Assembly (NCBI GenBank): GCA_964626755.1
Contig: CAZVGO010000038.1
Span: 60,565 to 124,564, forward strand
Source of the DNA: JACDAV01 sp964626755
Lineage (GTDB): Bacteria > Chloroflexota > Limnocylindria > Limnocylindrales > CSP1-4
Reading direction: 5' to 3'
DNA length: 64,000 nt
The position numbers were made by a program, and so were the translations under genes. Every line of letters starts with the position of its first letter. Within the stretch, counting starts at the first letter, position 1. Under the pieces are notes generated by a model. It searched no databases and was not told the origin of the DNA. It was given only the letters and a program-made list of their open reading frames with translations. Positions 10,401-17,763 of this stretch are shown here, in pieces.

Positions 10401-10941
10401 GCTCCTCACCCTGGGCCGCCTCGCGCTCGTCGAGGGGCGCTTTGCAGACTCCCACCGACTGGCGATGGAGTCGCTCGCCGCGAGCCTTGCGCACTCCCGG
10501 GCGGCCGTCGACGTCGCGGGCCGGGCCGCTGTATGGGCCGGAGACCTCGAGGCCGCCGGCCGCGCCCGCGAGGTCCTCGCTCGACAGCACGGCCGTGCAG
10601 CAGGCAATGCCCTGCGCTGTCTCGACGGCGGAATCGCGGCCCTGGAGGGACGACGCGCTGATGCGCTGGCCGCGTATCGGGAGGCGATTCGTGTCTGGCG
10701 CGAGTTCGGTCTCGAGTTCACCCTGGCGCTCACTGTCCTCGACATGCTCCTCACCCTCGGCCCCGCGGAGGCGGAGGTGGCCGCGCTCGCCGACGAGGCT
10801 CGCCAGATCCTCACCCGGCTCGGCTCGACCCCCCTCGTCGCGCGGCTCGATCAGGCCCTCGCGGCTGCGGCGCCGGGCGCCGGGCCGCCTGCCATGCCGG
10901 CAACGGCAGCGGCCGCGACGGAGCAACCGGTCCGGCGCTGA
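7420..10941 (+). CDS. Zinc-ribbon / class III adenylate-guanylate cyclase / AAA ATPase / TPR signalling protein
   Basis: A 1173-residue fusion. Two zinc ribbons open it (Cys 3, 6, 17, 20 and Cys 28, 31, 42, 45). A class III nucleotidyl cyclase domain follows (about 65-240), with metal-binding Asp74 in FADLVGFT and Asp118 in IGDAVMAVWG. Next is an AAA/STAND-type ATPase with Walker A GQAGIGKS (289-296) and Walker B VMVFEDLHWAD (Glu417, Asp418). Helical repeats resembling TPR or MalT-like modules fill the rest. Family knowledge: such proteins couple cyclic nucleotide synthesis to ligand or protein sensing. GTG start with GAGGGAGGG about six bases upstream. The gene stands alone, so its trigger and target are unknown. 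Confidence 0.85.
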   Translation: MACSSCGTENPETSKFCRECGARLVMACASCGTSVAPGTKFCPECGAAQPVTAEPSVATPSAAERRLVSILFADLVGFTPLAESLDPEETRELLGRYFDVAREIVARYGGAVEKFIGDAVMAVWGTPTAHEDDAERAVRAALELVEAVRRLRGEVGIPELELRAGVLTGEAAVTLGAADQAMVAGDLVNTAARLQAVAPPGGVMVGESTRRATEGSIAYEPAGEAQLKGKAAPVTAFRALRVIAQRGGAGRTDAIEPPFVGRDAEFRLIKDLFHATGAERRPRLVSVLGQAGIGKSRLAWELLKYIDGVTELAYWHHGRSPAYGAGVAFWALGEMVRSRAGIAEGEEAASSRGKLAATLEEFVTDAEERRWIEPPLQQLLGITEADGEPLARETLFAAWRTFFERISERATVVMVFEDLHWADPGLLDFVEHLLDWSRNHPIYVLALARPELTERRSDWGLVRRNAVSLALEPLAEGPMRELLGGIVTDLSDPVERSILERAEGIPLYAVEIVRMLIAQGRLEPADGVYRPVGELETVTLPESLHALIAARLDALDAADRQLLQGASVLGKTFTLEAIAAITGVEPAGLEAPLRSLVRRELLLVDADPRSPERGQYGFVQSLIREVAYSTLARRDKRRLHLAAARHFEGLGDDELAGILATHYVDAWRAQPDGPEGEAVAAQARVALRGAADRAVALGSHLQALGYLEQALEVTREPGDRLSILEAAAGSAVHAGGTTKARQLGQEVLRLRREQGDREPILRATAMLGQAMNYAAAVEEAVALLEGAAAEFEDLVETPAWVALAAQLSRAYMRSGQYDRAVVTADGALPTAERLDLHRETLELLVNRGTALSHIRVFEGGAVLLGAIELARLRELPDVEIRAIINLQSLVEAEDPRLNQAPRALELVHRFGLRNFLTYLVWNASEAALPAGDWDWAIATEAEWMASAVTDEQRTEVEGNAIAIRVFRGEADEADVERIWTPLLALSDPQVGSGRLLTLGRLALVEGRFADSHRLAMESLAASLAHSRAAVDVAGRAAVWAGDLEAAGRAREVLARQHGRAAGNALRCLDGGIAALEGRRADALAAYREAIRVWREFGLEFTLALTVLDMLLTLGPAEAEVAALADEARQILTRLGSTPLVARLDQALAAAAPGAGPPAMPATAAAATEQPVRR

Positions 10942-10999
10942 CGCCTGGCGCGTGGCGTTGTTCGCGCCCCCGGGTTACGCGAGCGGCTAGCATCCGCGG

Positions 11000-12124
11000 G
11001 TGCTCGGACTGCTCGGCTACGGCAGCTTCATCCTCATCGGCTGGTCCGGCCTGCTCGTGCCCTCGCTCATCCGGTCGATCGAGCACGACTTCGCCCAGAC
11101 CGATGCCGGCCTCGGTCTCTTCTACTTCATCTCCGCCGTGGTGTACGCGAGCGGGTCGCTGGGCGGGGGCCTCGCGACCGAGCGGCTGGGCCGGCGTGCG
11201 GTGCTCACCCTCGCGGCCCTGCTCCACGGCCTCGGGCTCGTCGCGCTGGCGATCGCGCCGTCGTGGCCGCTGTTCCTCCTGGCGGCCGTGCCGTCGAACC
11301 TCGGCGCGGGAGCGATCGACGGCGGCGTGAACGGCCTCTTCCTCGACGTCTACCGAACCGGCCGTGGCCGCGCGCTGAACCTGCTCCACCTGTTCTTCGC
11401 GCTCGGGGCGTTGATCGCGCCACTGGTCGTCGGGCGGCTCGTGGAGGCCGGGGTCGCCTGGCAGGTCGTGGTCGTCGGGGCGGCGCTGCCGCTATTCGCC
11501 GTCGCGGCGGGGTTTGCGATCAGCGACGTCCCGAGCGGGCGTCACGAACGCGGTGATGAGCGGGTGCGGCTCGGTCTCCAGGTGCCGCTCGTCCTGCTCG
11601 CGGTTGCGGTCTGCTTCTACGTGGCGGCCGAAGTGGGAGTGTCGGCGTGGCTCGTCCGGTTCCTCGAGTCGGCCCCACTCACCGTCGCGACCACGGCGCT
11701 CGCGCTGTTCTGGGGCGGCCTGATGCTCGGCCGCCTCGTGGCCGCGCGCTACGGCGACGTGTTCGACCACCGCCGCTTCGCGATTGTCGCGACGGCGGTC
11801 GCCTCGGCGGCCCTCGTGGTCGCCGTGCTCATCCCGTCACTGCCCGCGTCGATCGTGCTGTTCGCCGTCGTCGGGTTCGCCTACGGGCCGATCTACCCGA
11901 TGATCATGGCCGTCGCCGGCGACCTCTTCCCCGACCGGTCCGCGGCGGTGAGCGGGTTCCTCGGCGCGTCGGCGATCAGCGGCGCCATCTTGTATCCGCC
12001 GGTGATGGGCTTCCTGTCCGTGACGGTCGGTCTCGGATGGGCGATGCTCGGCGCTGCGGCTCTCGGGATCGGCTGCGCCGGGGCATTGCTGATCGTGGGC
12101 CGCAGGAAGCGAGGGACGACATGA
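11000..12124 (+). CDS. Major facilitator superfamily transporter
   Basis: A 374-residue protein with 12 predicted membrane helices and the MFS loop signature GGGLATERLGRRAVLT after helix 2. Starts with GTG at 11000. The closest flavour is the FHS/sugar-permease-like MFS group, but no substrate-defining motif is visible. Its stop overlaps the ATG of the next gene by ATGA, so translation is probably coupled to the DinB-like protein. Confidence 0.8.
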   Translation: MLGLLGYGSFILIGWSGLLVPSLIRSIEHDFAQTDAGLGLFYFISAVVYASGSLGGGLATERLGRRAVLTLAALLHGLGLVALAIAPSWPLFLLAAVPSNLGAGAIDGGVNGLFLDVYRTGRGRALNLLHLFFALGALIAPLVVGRLVEAGVAWQVVVVGAALPLFAVAAGFAISDVPSGRHERGDERVRLGLQVPLVLLAVAVCFYVAAEVGVSAWLVRFLESAPLTVATTALALFWGGLMLGRLVAARYGDVFDHRRFAIVATAVASAALVVAVLIPSLPASIVLFAVVGFAYGPIYPMIMAVAGDLFPDRSAAVSGFLGASAISGAILYPPVMGFLSVTVGLGWAMLGAAALGIGCAGALLIVGRRKRGTT

Positions 12125-12603
12125 CCGACGCGGCGCTCCGAAAGCAGTTGCGCTCGCTGCTCGCCGGCGGAGGCGCGCACATGACGTTCGAGGAGGCGGT
12201 CGCCGATTTCCCGGACGAGGCGATCAACCGCCGGCCACCGAACGTGACCTACAGCCCGTGGCAGCTTCTCGAGCACATCCGGCTGACCCAGCTCGACATT
12301 CTCGAGTACATCGTGAACCCGGCCTATGTCGAGCGCGAGTGGCCCGACGAGTACTGGCCGAAACCGGACGCTGTTGCTACGCCGGAGGAGTACGCCGACA
12401 CGATCCGCGGGTACCTCGCAGATCGCCGGGCGCTGTCGGACCTTGTCGCCGACAAGGCGCGCGACCTCTTCGCGGTCATCCCCAACTCGCCGGGCCACAC
12501 CCTCCTCCGCGAGATCCGGATCGTGGCCGACCACACGGCCTACCACGTCGGCGAGTTCGCGGTCCTCCGCCAGGTCATGGGAACGTGGCCTGTGGGTCAC
12601 TGA
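12121..12603 (+). CDS. DinB-like four-helix protein
   Basis: A 160-residue protein of the DinB/YfiT superfamily. Visible family features are SPWQLLEHIRLTQLDILEYI near residue 45 and a C-terminal IVADHTAYHVGEFAVLRQ, giving the spaced histidines (H51, H137, H141 region) that bind a divalent metal in this fold. These proteins are often thiol-dependent transferases or metal-binding enzymes. Start at 12121 is set by the ATGA overlap with the MFS gene. Substrate unknown. Confidence 0.75.
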   Translation: MTDAALRKQLRSLLAGGGAHMTFEEAVADFPDEAINRRPPNVTYSPWQLLEHIRLTQLDILEYIVNPAYVEREWPDEYWPKPDAVATPEEYADTIRGYLADRRALSDLVADKARDLFAVIPNSPGHTLLREIRIVADHTAYHVGEFAVLRQVMGTWPVGH

Positions 12604-12628
12604 GCCCGCGGCCGGGCCCGCGGCCGGG
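12604..12628. repeat. GC-rich tandem/palindromic repeat after the DinB gene
   Basis: Two consecutive copies of a 12-base CCCGCGGCCGGG-type unit directly follow the stop codon. The unit is self-complementary and could fold into a stable hairpin, so it may act as a terminator, though no T-run follows. Confidence 0.35.
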
Positions 12629-12632
12629 GCGA

Positions 12633-12790
12633 GTTTCCTGTCATACGCCCTCCTGGGTGGCCTGAGCGCAGGTAGCGGAGCCGAAACGGGCGATACATAA
12701 ACACATTCGGCTATCAAAACGGCACGAACAGGGCGTGAGACCCGAAAGACCGCGCCTCGTGCCACCAGGGAGAGCAATTTGACAGGAAAC
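12633..12790. mobile_element. MITE-like element with about 30-bp terminal inverted repeats
   Basis: The left end (12633-12661) and right end (12761-12790) are inverted copies. The outer 11 bases (GTTTCCTGTCA and TGACAGGAAAC) are exact complements, and the inner parts still pair as CTCC-TGGGTGGC with GCCACCAGGGAG, with one gap. The 158-bp body is AT-richer than its surroundings, encodes nothing, and contains a 7-bp inverted repeat (AGCCGAA 12679-12685, TTCGGCT 12706-12712). Size, inverted ends and lack of coding sequence fit a miniature inverted-repeat element. I see no clear target-site duplication. It sits just upstream of a gene that lacks its expected start codon. Confidence 0.55.
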
Positions 12791-12851
12791 AGGGGTATCG
12801 GGGCCGCTCCTCTCGCGGCGGGCGCTCAACCGGGCGATTCTCGAGCGGCAG

Positions 12852-13913
12852 ATGCTGCTTCGTCGTGTGCGAGTGCCGGCCGAGGAAGCGATTGAGCGCC
12901 TCGTCGGGATGCAGGCCCAGGAGCCGCCCGACCCATACGTCGGGCTGTGGACGCGGCTCGAGGACTTCCAACCGCAGGAGCTGGCCGACCTCATCACCGA
13001 GCGGCGTGCCGTCCGCGCGGTGTCGATGATGCGAACGACGATCCACCTCCTGACCGCGCGCGATTGGCTGGCGTTTCGGCCGCCGCTCCAGTGGGTCCAG
13101 GAGAGCCGCCTCAAGTCATCGCCGTTCGCGCGGAACCTCGCCGGCCTCGACATCGACGAGGTGCTGGCCGCGGGTCGGGCACTCCTCGAAGAGAAGCCAC
13201 GGAGCGGGAACGAGATCGGCAAGCTCCTCCAGGAGCGCTGGCCGGACCGCGACGCGCAGTCGCTCGGCTACGCGGTCCGCGCGATGGTGCCGCTCGTCCA
13301 GATTCCGCCGCGGGGCATCTGGGGCAAGAGCGGGCTGCCGGTCCTTGCCATGGCCGAGACGTGGCTCGGCCAATCCGTCGGCACCGACACTGCGCCGGAC
13401 GAGATGATCATTCGTTACCTCGCGGCGTTCGGCCCCGCGACGGTGATGGACATCCAGACGTGGTGCTGGCTGACGAAGCTGGGCCCGGTCGTCGAGCGGC
13501 TCCGGCCGCAGCTTCGGACGTTCCGCGACGAGAACGGGCGCGAGCTGTTCGACGTCCCCGACGGGCCGTTGCCGGACCCGGACACGCCCGCCCCGCCGCG
13601 GTACCTCCCGGTCTTCGACAACCTCGTGCTGTCCCACAAGGACCGGAGCAGGGTCATCGGCGACACGACGGGCCTGCCGATGGGGGACGAGCTGTTCGCG
13701 ATCTTCGTCGGGGGCGCCGTCCTCGTCGACGGCTTCGTGCAGGCCGGCTACAGGATCGAGCGGGCAGGGGAGTGGGCGACGCTCGTCGTCAAGACGCTCC
13801 GGCCGTTGTCCGCGGCGGACCGGACGGCGGTGGCGGAGGAAGGTGCTCGTCGATTGGCGTTCTCCGCCCCCGACGCCTCCGACCTCGACGTCCGGTTCGA
13901 GCCGGCCTTCTGA
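12852..13913 (+). CDS. Winged-helix DNA-binding protein of the YcaQ/AlkX (HTH_42) family, 5' end damaged
   Basis: A 353-residue product from the first ATG. Family motifs: EEAIERLVGMQAQEPPDPYV, VSMMRTTIHLLTARDW, AAFGPATVMDIQTWCWL and a C-terminal LPVFDNLVLSHKDRSRVI. Paralogue of the gene at the left edge. Family members normally begin with LSRRALNRAILERQ; that exact segment is encoded in frame just upstream (about 12810-12851), but there is no ATG, GTG or TTG between the in-frame stop at 12780 and 12852. The gene therefore either starts late at 12852, uses a non-standard codon (ATT at 12837), or was separated from its start by the adjacent MITE-like element. Confidence 0.75.
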   Translation: MLLRRVRVPAEEAIERLVGMQAQEPPDPYVGLWTRLEDFQPQELADLITERRAVRAVSMMRTTIHLLTARDWLAFRPPLQWVQESRLKSSPFARNLAGLDIDEVLAAGRALLEEKPRSGNEIGKLLQERWPDRDAQSLGYAVRAMVPLVQIPPRGIWGKSGLPVLAMAETWLGQSVGTDTAPDEMIIRYLAAFGPATVMDIQTWCWLTKLGPVVERLRPQLRTFRDENGRELFDVPDGPLPDPDTPAPPRYLPVFDNLVLSHKDRSRVIGDTTGLPMGDELFAIFVGGAVLVDGFVQAGYRIERAGEWATLVVKTLRPLSAADRTAVAEEGARRLAFSAPDASDLDVRFEPAF

Positions 13914-13929
13914 GGCGAGCGACCGGAAG

Positions 13930-14145
13930 GTGTTCGCCTGCAGCTGACAGTTTTCGCCATCTCTGGTCGCCGGGCGGCCGTTCGTGCGCAGTTGTTCGTT
14001 GGCGGCGAACATGACGATACGACCGCTGCTTTTCAGGCGGAGATGCGCCCGCGGAGACCCGACAACGGTCAAGTGTGTCGCCCTCAAGCGAACACGTCGC
14101 CGTCAGTCACCCGCAACGGTCACATGTGTCGCCCTGCACTGAACA
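13930..14145. repeat. Four degenerate hairpin-forming repeat units in a convergent intergenic region
   Basis: The 269-base gap between convergent genes (13914-14182) holds related units. Two direct copies at 14063-14094 and 14114-14145 are each 32 bases, match at 26 positions, and share CAACGGTCA, TGTGTCGCCCT and GAACA. Two more degenerate copies lie in the opposite orientation near 13930-13956 and 13993-14020. The unit at 13993-14011 is a TGTTCG/CGAACA inverted repeat with a 7-base spacer. No plausible gene occupies the gap. Confidence 0.5.
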
Positions 14146-14182
14146 GGCGCCCAACGCGTCCCGAGTCGGCAAGCGGTAGCCG

Positions 14183-15631
14183 TCAGCGCGCCGGAGCGGC
14201 CTCCGTCGAGATCGACGCCCCGAGCTCGCGGATGACGTCGACGAGCTGGTCGACGTCTGCCTCGGTCGTCCGCCAGTTGGCGATCGCGGGCCGGAAGGCG
14301 ACACGGCCGTCGAACCGGGTCGTGCCGACGTAGACCCGACCGTCCTCGAGAACGGCCTGGCCGAGCCGCTCGTTGAGCGTGTTCAGCTCGGTCTCGTCAT
14401 CCAGGTCGGGCGGCCGGAAGCGGAAGCAGACGACGTTGATGCCGGGCCCGGCGAGGAGCTCCAGATCGGGCGCGGCCTCGACCCGCCGCGCGACTCGCTC
14501 CGCCAGCGCGATGTGGCGCTCGACGAGCGCCCGATAGCCGGCGCGTCCGTAGGCCGCGAGCGTCGCCCAGACCGGCAACGCGCGCGCCCGGCGCGACGCC
14601 TCCGGGCCGAGGAATCCGTAGTTCGGATGGGGGTCGTCGGGATCCGGCAGGTAGGCGGCATTCATCGTGAACACCCGGGGCAGCAGGCTCGGGTCGCGGA
14701 CGAAGGCGAAGCCGCAGTCGTACGGCACGTTGAGCCACTTGTGGCCGTCGGCGATCGCGGAGTTGGCCCGCTCCAGGCCCGCGACGAGCGCGGCCGACAC
14801 GGGCGACACCCGGGCGAACAGCCCGAACGCGCCGTCGACGTGGAGCCAGGCTCCGTATCGCTCGGCGAGATCGGCGAGGGCGTCGATCGGATCGAATGCG
14901 CCCGCATTCACATCACCCGCCGTCGCGGCGATGATCGCAGGCTCGCCGTTCAGGCCTCGGAGCGCGCCCTCGAGCGCCGCGAGGTCGAGAGTCCCGCGGC
15001 CGTCTGCGACGAATCGCCGGACGTTTGTCCGCCCCAGTCCCAGCATCGCCAGCGCCTTCTCCGCACTGGCGTGGATGTGGCCCCCGGCGAGAACCGGGAC
15101 CGCGGGCAGGCCGGCGAAGCCGTCGGCCGCGACGTCGACGCCGTGGCGGTCGCCCCACCACTGGCGGGCGCAGGCGAGGGCAGTGAAGTTCGCCATCGTC
15201 GCGCCGGTCGCCAGGACGCCACCCCAGGACGGCGGCAGCTCGAACAGCTCCTTGAGCCAGGCGATCGTGAGGCGCTCGAGTCGGGCACCGAGCGGCGAGG
15301 CGATCCAGCTGAACGAGTTCTGGTCGAGGAGGCTCGTGAGCCAGTCGGCGCCGAGGGCGGCGGGTGTCCCGCCGCCGGTGACGAAGTGGAACATCCGCGG
15401 TCCGGACGATCGGATCGCGCCGTCGAAGCCGCGCTCCTCGAGCTCGGCCAGCGCGCGCAGGGCGCCGATCCCATCCTCGGGCAGCGGGCGATCGAAGGCC
15501 GACGCCGCGGCGTCGGAGTTGGGGAGCCGGACCGGATCGTCGTCGAGGTTCGCGAGGTACCGCTGCGCCGCGGCCCCGACGCCTTCGAGGACGGCGAGGG
15601 TGTCGTCCGGAAAGGCGGCCGACCGCGACAT
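14183..15631 (-). CDS. PLP-dependent decarboxylase, aromatic-L-amino-acid/glutamate decarboxylase family
   Basis: A 482-residue group II PLP decarboxylase. The Schiff-base Lys is K298 in IADGHKWLN, Asp266 in WLHVDGAFG contacts the pyridine nitrogen, and GATMANFTALACARQWW forms the phosphate-binding region. N-terminal FHFVTGGGTPAALGADWL matches the family's first conserved block. Length is normal. By family it decarboxylates an aromatic amino acid or similar substrate in the cytosol; the specific substrate is not evident. ATG at 15631 gives the conserved N-terminus; the gene is divergent from the lipoprotein gene at 15690. Confidence 0.85.
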   Translation of the reverse strand: MSRSAAFPDDTLAVLEGVGAAAQRYLANLDDDPVRLPNSDAAASAFDRPLPEDGIGALRALAELEERGFDGAIRSSGPRMFHFVTGGGTPAALGADWLTSLLDQNSFSWIASPLGARLERLTIAWLKELFELPPSWGGVLATGATMANFTALACARQWWGDRHGVDVAADGFAGLPAVPVLAGGHIHASAEKALAMLGLGRTNVRRFVADGRGTLDLAALEGALRGLNGEPAIIAATAGDVNAGAFDPIDALADLAERYGAWLHVDGAFGLFARVSPVSAALVAGLERANSAIADGHKWLNVPYDCGFAFVRDPSLLPRVFTMNAAYLPDPDDPHPNYGFLGPEASRRARALPVWATLAAYGRAGYRALVERHIALAERVARRVEAAPDLELLAGPGINVVCFRFRPPDLDDETELNTLNERLGQAVLEDGRVYVGTTRFDGRVAFRPAIANWRTTEADVDQLVDVIRELGASISTEAAPAR

Positions 15632-15674
15632 TGGCGGATGATATCCGGCGGCGCGGCAGGCCCCGGAATCCACC

Positions 15675-15683
15675 TGCCATACT
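15675..15683 (+). promoter_or_regulatory. Extended -10 promoter element, leaderless start
   Basis: TGC-CATACT ends seven bases before the GTG at 15690, so transcription would begin at or next to the start codon, giving a leaderless mRNA. No Shine-Dalgarno sequence precedes this GTG, which agrees. Confidence 0.45.
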
Positions 15684-15689
15684 CCCGCG

Positions 15690-17735
15690 GTGCCTCGTCC
15701 CCGCGCTTGGCTTGCGGCACTGCTGGTCATCGCCCTCGGCGCCTGTGGCGGGCCGCCGGCCAGCGGGCAACCCGGCTCGGCCCCGACCGGCGCATCCGGA
15801 CCGACCGGCGAGGGAATCCAGACGGTCGTCGACGGGCTCGCCTCACTCGTCATCCCGCCCGGCGAGGGCACCGATCTCCTCGTCGACCGGCTGACCACGG
15901 CGCTCGATCTCCACGGCGCGCTCGGTGAGCAGGCCGACGCAATCCTCGCCCTCATGGCCGCCGCCGAGCGCGCCGCCTATGCCGGGCTGCCGGACGTCGT
16001 CGTGCCGCCCACGGCCCTCACGGACTCAGCCGCCGCTCCGCGCATCGTGACTGCCGGCTACCTCGCTGCCGTTCCGACACCGCCCAAGGCACCGCCGCCC
16101 ACCACGGACCTGATGAACAACTTCCCGGGCTCGCTCGATGCGGTGGGACGAGAAGGTTCCGGGAGCACGCACAGGGGGCCCACCAGCGCTTCCGCGACCG
16201 AACGCGGCGACGGACTGACCGCCTCGTCCACGATGACCACCACGATCGACATCAAGATCACGGGCTCCGCCGTCGAGCTGAAGATCGAGCGCTCGGTCCG
16301 CTCGACCGTCGTCGTGGACGCCGGCGGTGCGACCGCCCTCGATGCGACGGAGAAGTACATCGTCACGGGCAGGATGGACGTCTGCCCGACGGGCGCGGGC
16401 CTCTCGGTGGCCGGGCTCGACCAGTCGATCACGTTCGATGCGACGACGAAGCCCGGCGCGCTTGGTCGGGTGGGAACGAAGTCGGTCGGGAACATCAAGA
16501 GCGCGAGCACGTTCCGGGGCCAGGTCGATGACGCCGCCAAGCTCGGCAACGTCACCCAGGACTACTCCTACGAAGAGCAATGGAAGCGGACCGCGGCAGC
16601 CGAGGGCGGGCCCGAAGCCAGGCGAGAGGGCTCCATCAAGGTGAGCTACAGCGGCATCGGCGCTGGTGTCCCGTCGGCCCACGGCTTCGATCCCAGCCTC
16701 GGCGAGTTCTCGACCGTGGATGGCAACGTCGAGACGTCGGGGGACGTCACGCAGCAGATGGTCAACTCGACCGCGATCAGCGCCGCGTGGGATTTCGCCA
16801 CGATCGACCAGGCGTATGTCGCCGCCCAGACTCTGTGGCGAAACAGCCGCTGCGTCGTGGTGGCAGTCCCGCAGTACGACGTGCCGGACGACCCCGTCGA
16901 GAGCGAGATCGCGGTAAACCTCCAGGGGTCTGAGGACCACCTCGAGGATGTCGACAAGGGCAGCGCCACGCCCTTCGAAGCGGTGCTGCGGCACCGCTTC
17001 GGCCAGAGCGTCGGGGCGACGATCGAGGCGACGCTCAGCGGCCAGCAGAAGCTGGAACCGAGCTCGATCGCCGGCCCATCGGGAACCCTCACCTACACGG
17101 CTCCGAACGAGACCGGGAAGGCCGGGGTGCGGATGTCGTCCACGTCGAAGCAGGGGATCGGGATCCTCGCCATCGCCTTCGAGACCGAGCCTGCGAAGGG
17201 GCTTGTCGGCATGATCAACGTCGTCGAGGAATGGGGTGCCCCGGGCAGCTTCAGGAAGCGCAGTCTCACGGTCCACGTTCGCCTCGTTCCGCGCGCCGGC
17301 TTCGACGGCGTGACCGGCTGGTTCGACGACAACGGGTCGAGCTACGCGTACTCGGGCTCGGGCCTGACCCACACGGCGAGTGGGTCGGACGACTCGTGCT
17401 ACATCGATCAGGGCTGGACGTCGGCGGGAAGCGGGTCCTTCGAGGGGTCGGGCCGCTCGATAGCCGTGCTCATCGATCAGGCGCCCGGCCGCGCTGCGCT
17501 CAGCTTCGAGGTGCAGTTCGCCACGAACTACACCGTCACGACGGCGTGCTTCGGGGAGCAGCAGACGTCTCAATCGTCGGACGACCGGGACGGCTGGGCG
17601 CCGATCTGCGGTGCGACGCTCAGCGACCTGGAGGGCAGGGTCGCCGCGGACGGAACGATCAACTTCAGCTGCACCGCGCCGATCCAGCCCGGAACCGGGA
17701 GCATCACGGTGGGCGGATCGCTCACGCGGCGCTGA
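15690..17735 (+). CDS. Large lipoprotein of unknown function
   Basis: A 681-residue exported lipoprotein: basic start MPRPRAW, hydrophobic run and lipobox ALGAC at residues 15-19, then a Gly/Pro/Ser-rich linker. The rest is rich in Ser, Thr and Gly and looks all-beta, with six or so Cys residues in the C-terminal third (for example DSCYIDQGW, TTACFGEQQ, PICGATL, NFSCTAPI) that could form disulfides outside the cell. I recognise no domain. It starts with a leaderless-type GTG and is followed after 28 bases by the malic enzyme gene, which probably has its own signals. Confidence 0.6.
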   Translation: MPRPRAWLAALLVIALGACGGPPASGQPGSAPTGASGPTGEGIQTVVDGLASLVIPPGEGTDLLVDRLTTALDLHGALGEQADAILALMAAAERAAYAGLPDVVVPPTALTDSAAAPRIVTAGYLAAVPTPPKAPPPTTDLMNNFPGSLDAVGREGSGSTHRGPTSASATERGDGLTASSTMTTTIDIKITGSAVELKIERSVRSTVVVDAGGATALDATEKYIVTGRMDVCPTGAGLSVAGLDQSITFDATTKPGALGRVGTKSVGNIKSASTFRGQVDDAAKLGNVTQDYSYEEQWKRTAAAEGGPEARREGSIKVSYSGIGAGVPSAHGFDPSLGEFSTVDGNVETSGDVTQQMVNSTAISAAWDFATIDQAYVAAQTLWRNSRCVVVAVPQYDVPDDPVESEIAVNLQGSEDHLEDVDKGSATPFEAVLRHRFGQSVGATIEATLSGQQKLEPSSIAGPSGTLTYTAPNETGKAGVRMSSTSKQGIGILAIAFETEPAKGLVGMINVVEEWGAPGSFRKRSLTVHVRLVPRAGFDGVTGWFDDNGSSYAYSGSGLTHTASGSDDSCYIDQGWTSAGSGSFEGSGRSIAVLIDQAPGRAALSFEVQFATNYTVTTACFGEQQTSQSSDDRDGWAPICGATLSDLEGRVAADGTINFSCTAPIQPGTGSITVGGSLTRR

Positions 17736-17763
17736 CCATCGCCACCGATATCATGAGTGTCCG

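Noticed and set aside
6637..10926. A 1429-codon open frame on the minus strand
   Set aside because: It is an antisense shadow of the methyltransferase and cyclase genes; the plus-strand product has clear domains, this one does not.
13992..14333. A 113-codon plus-strand frame in the convergent gap
   Set aside because: It is made of the repeat units and runs antisense into the decarboxylase gene; no ribosome site.
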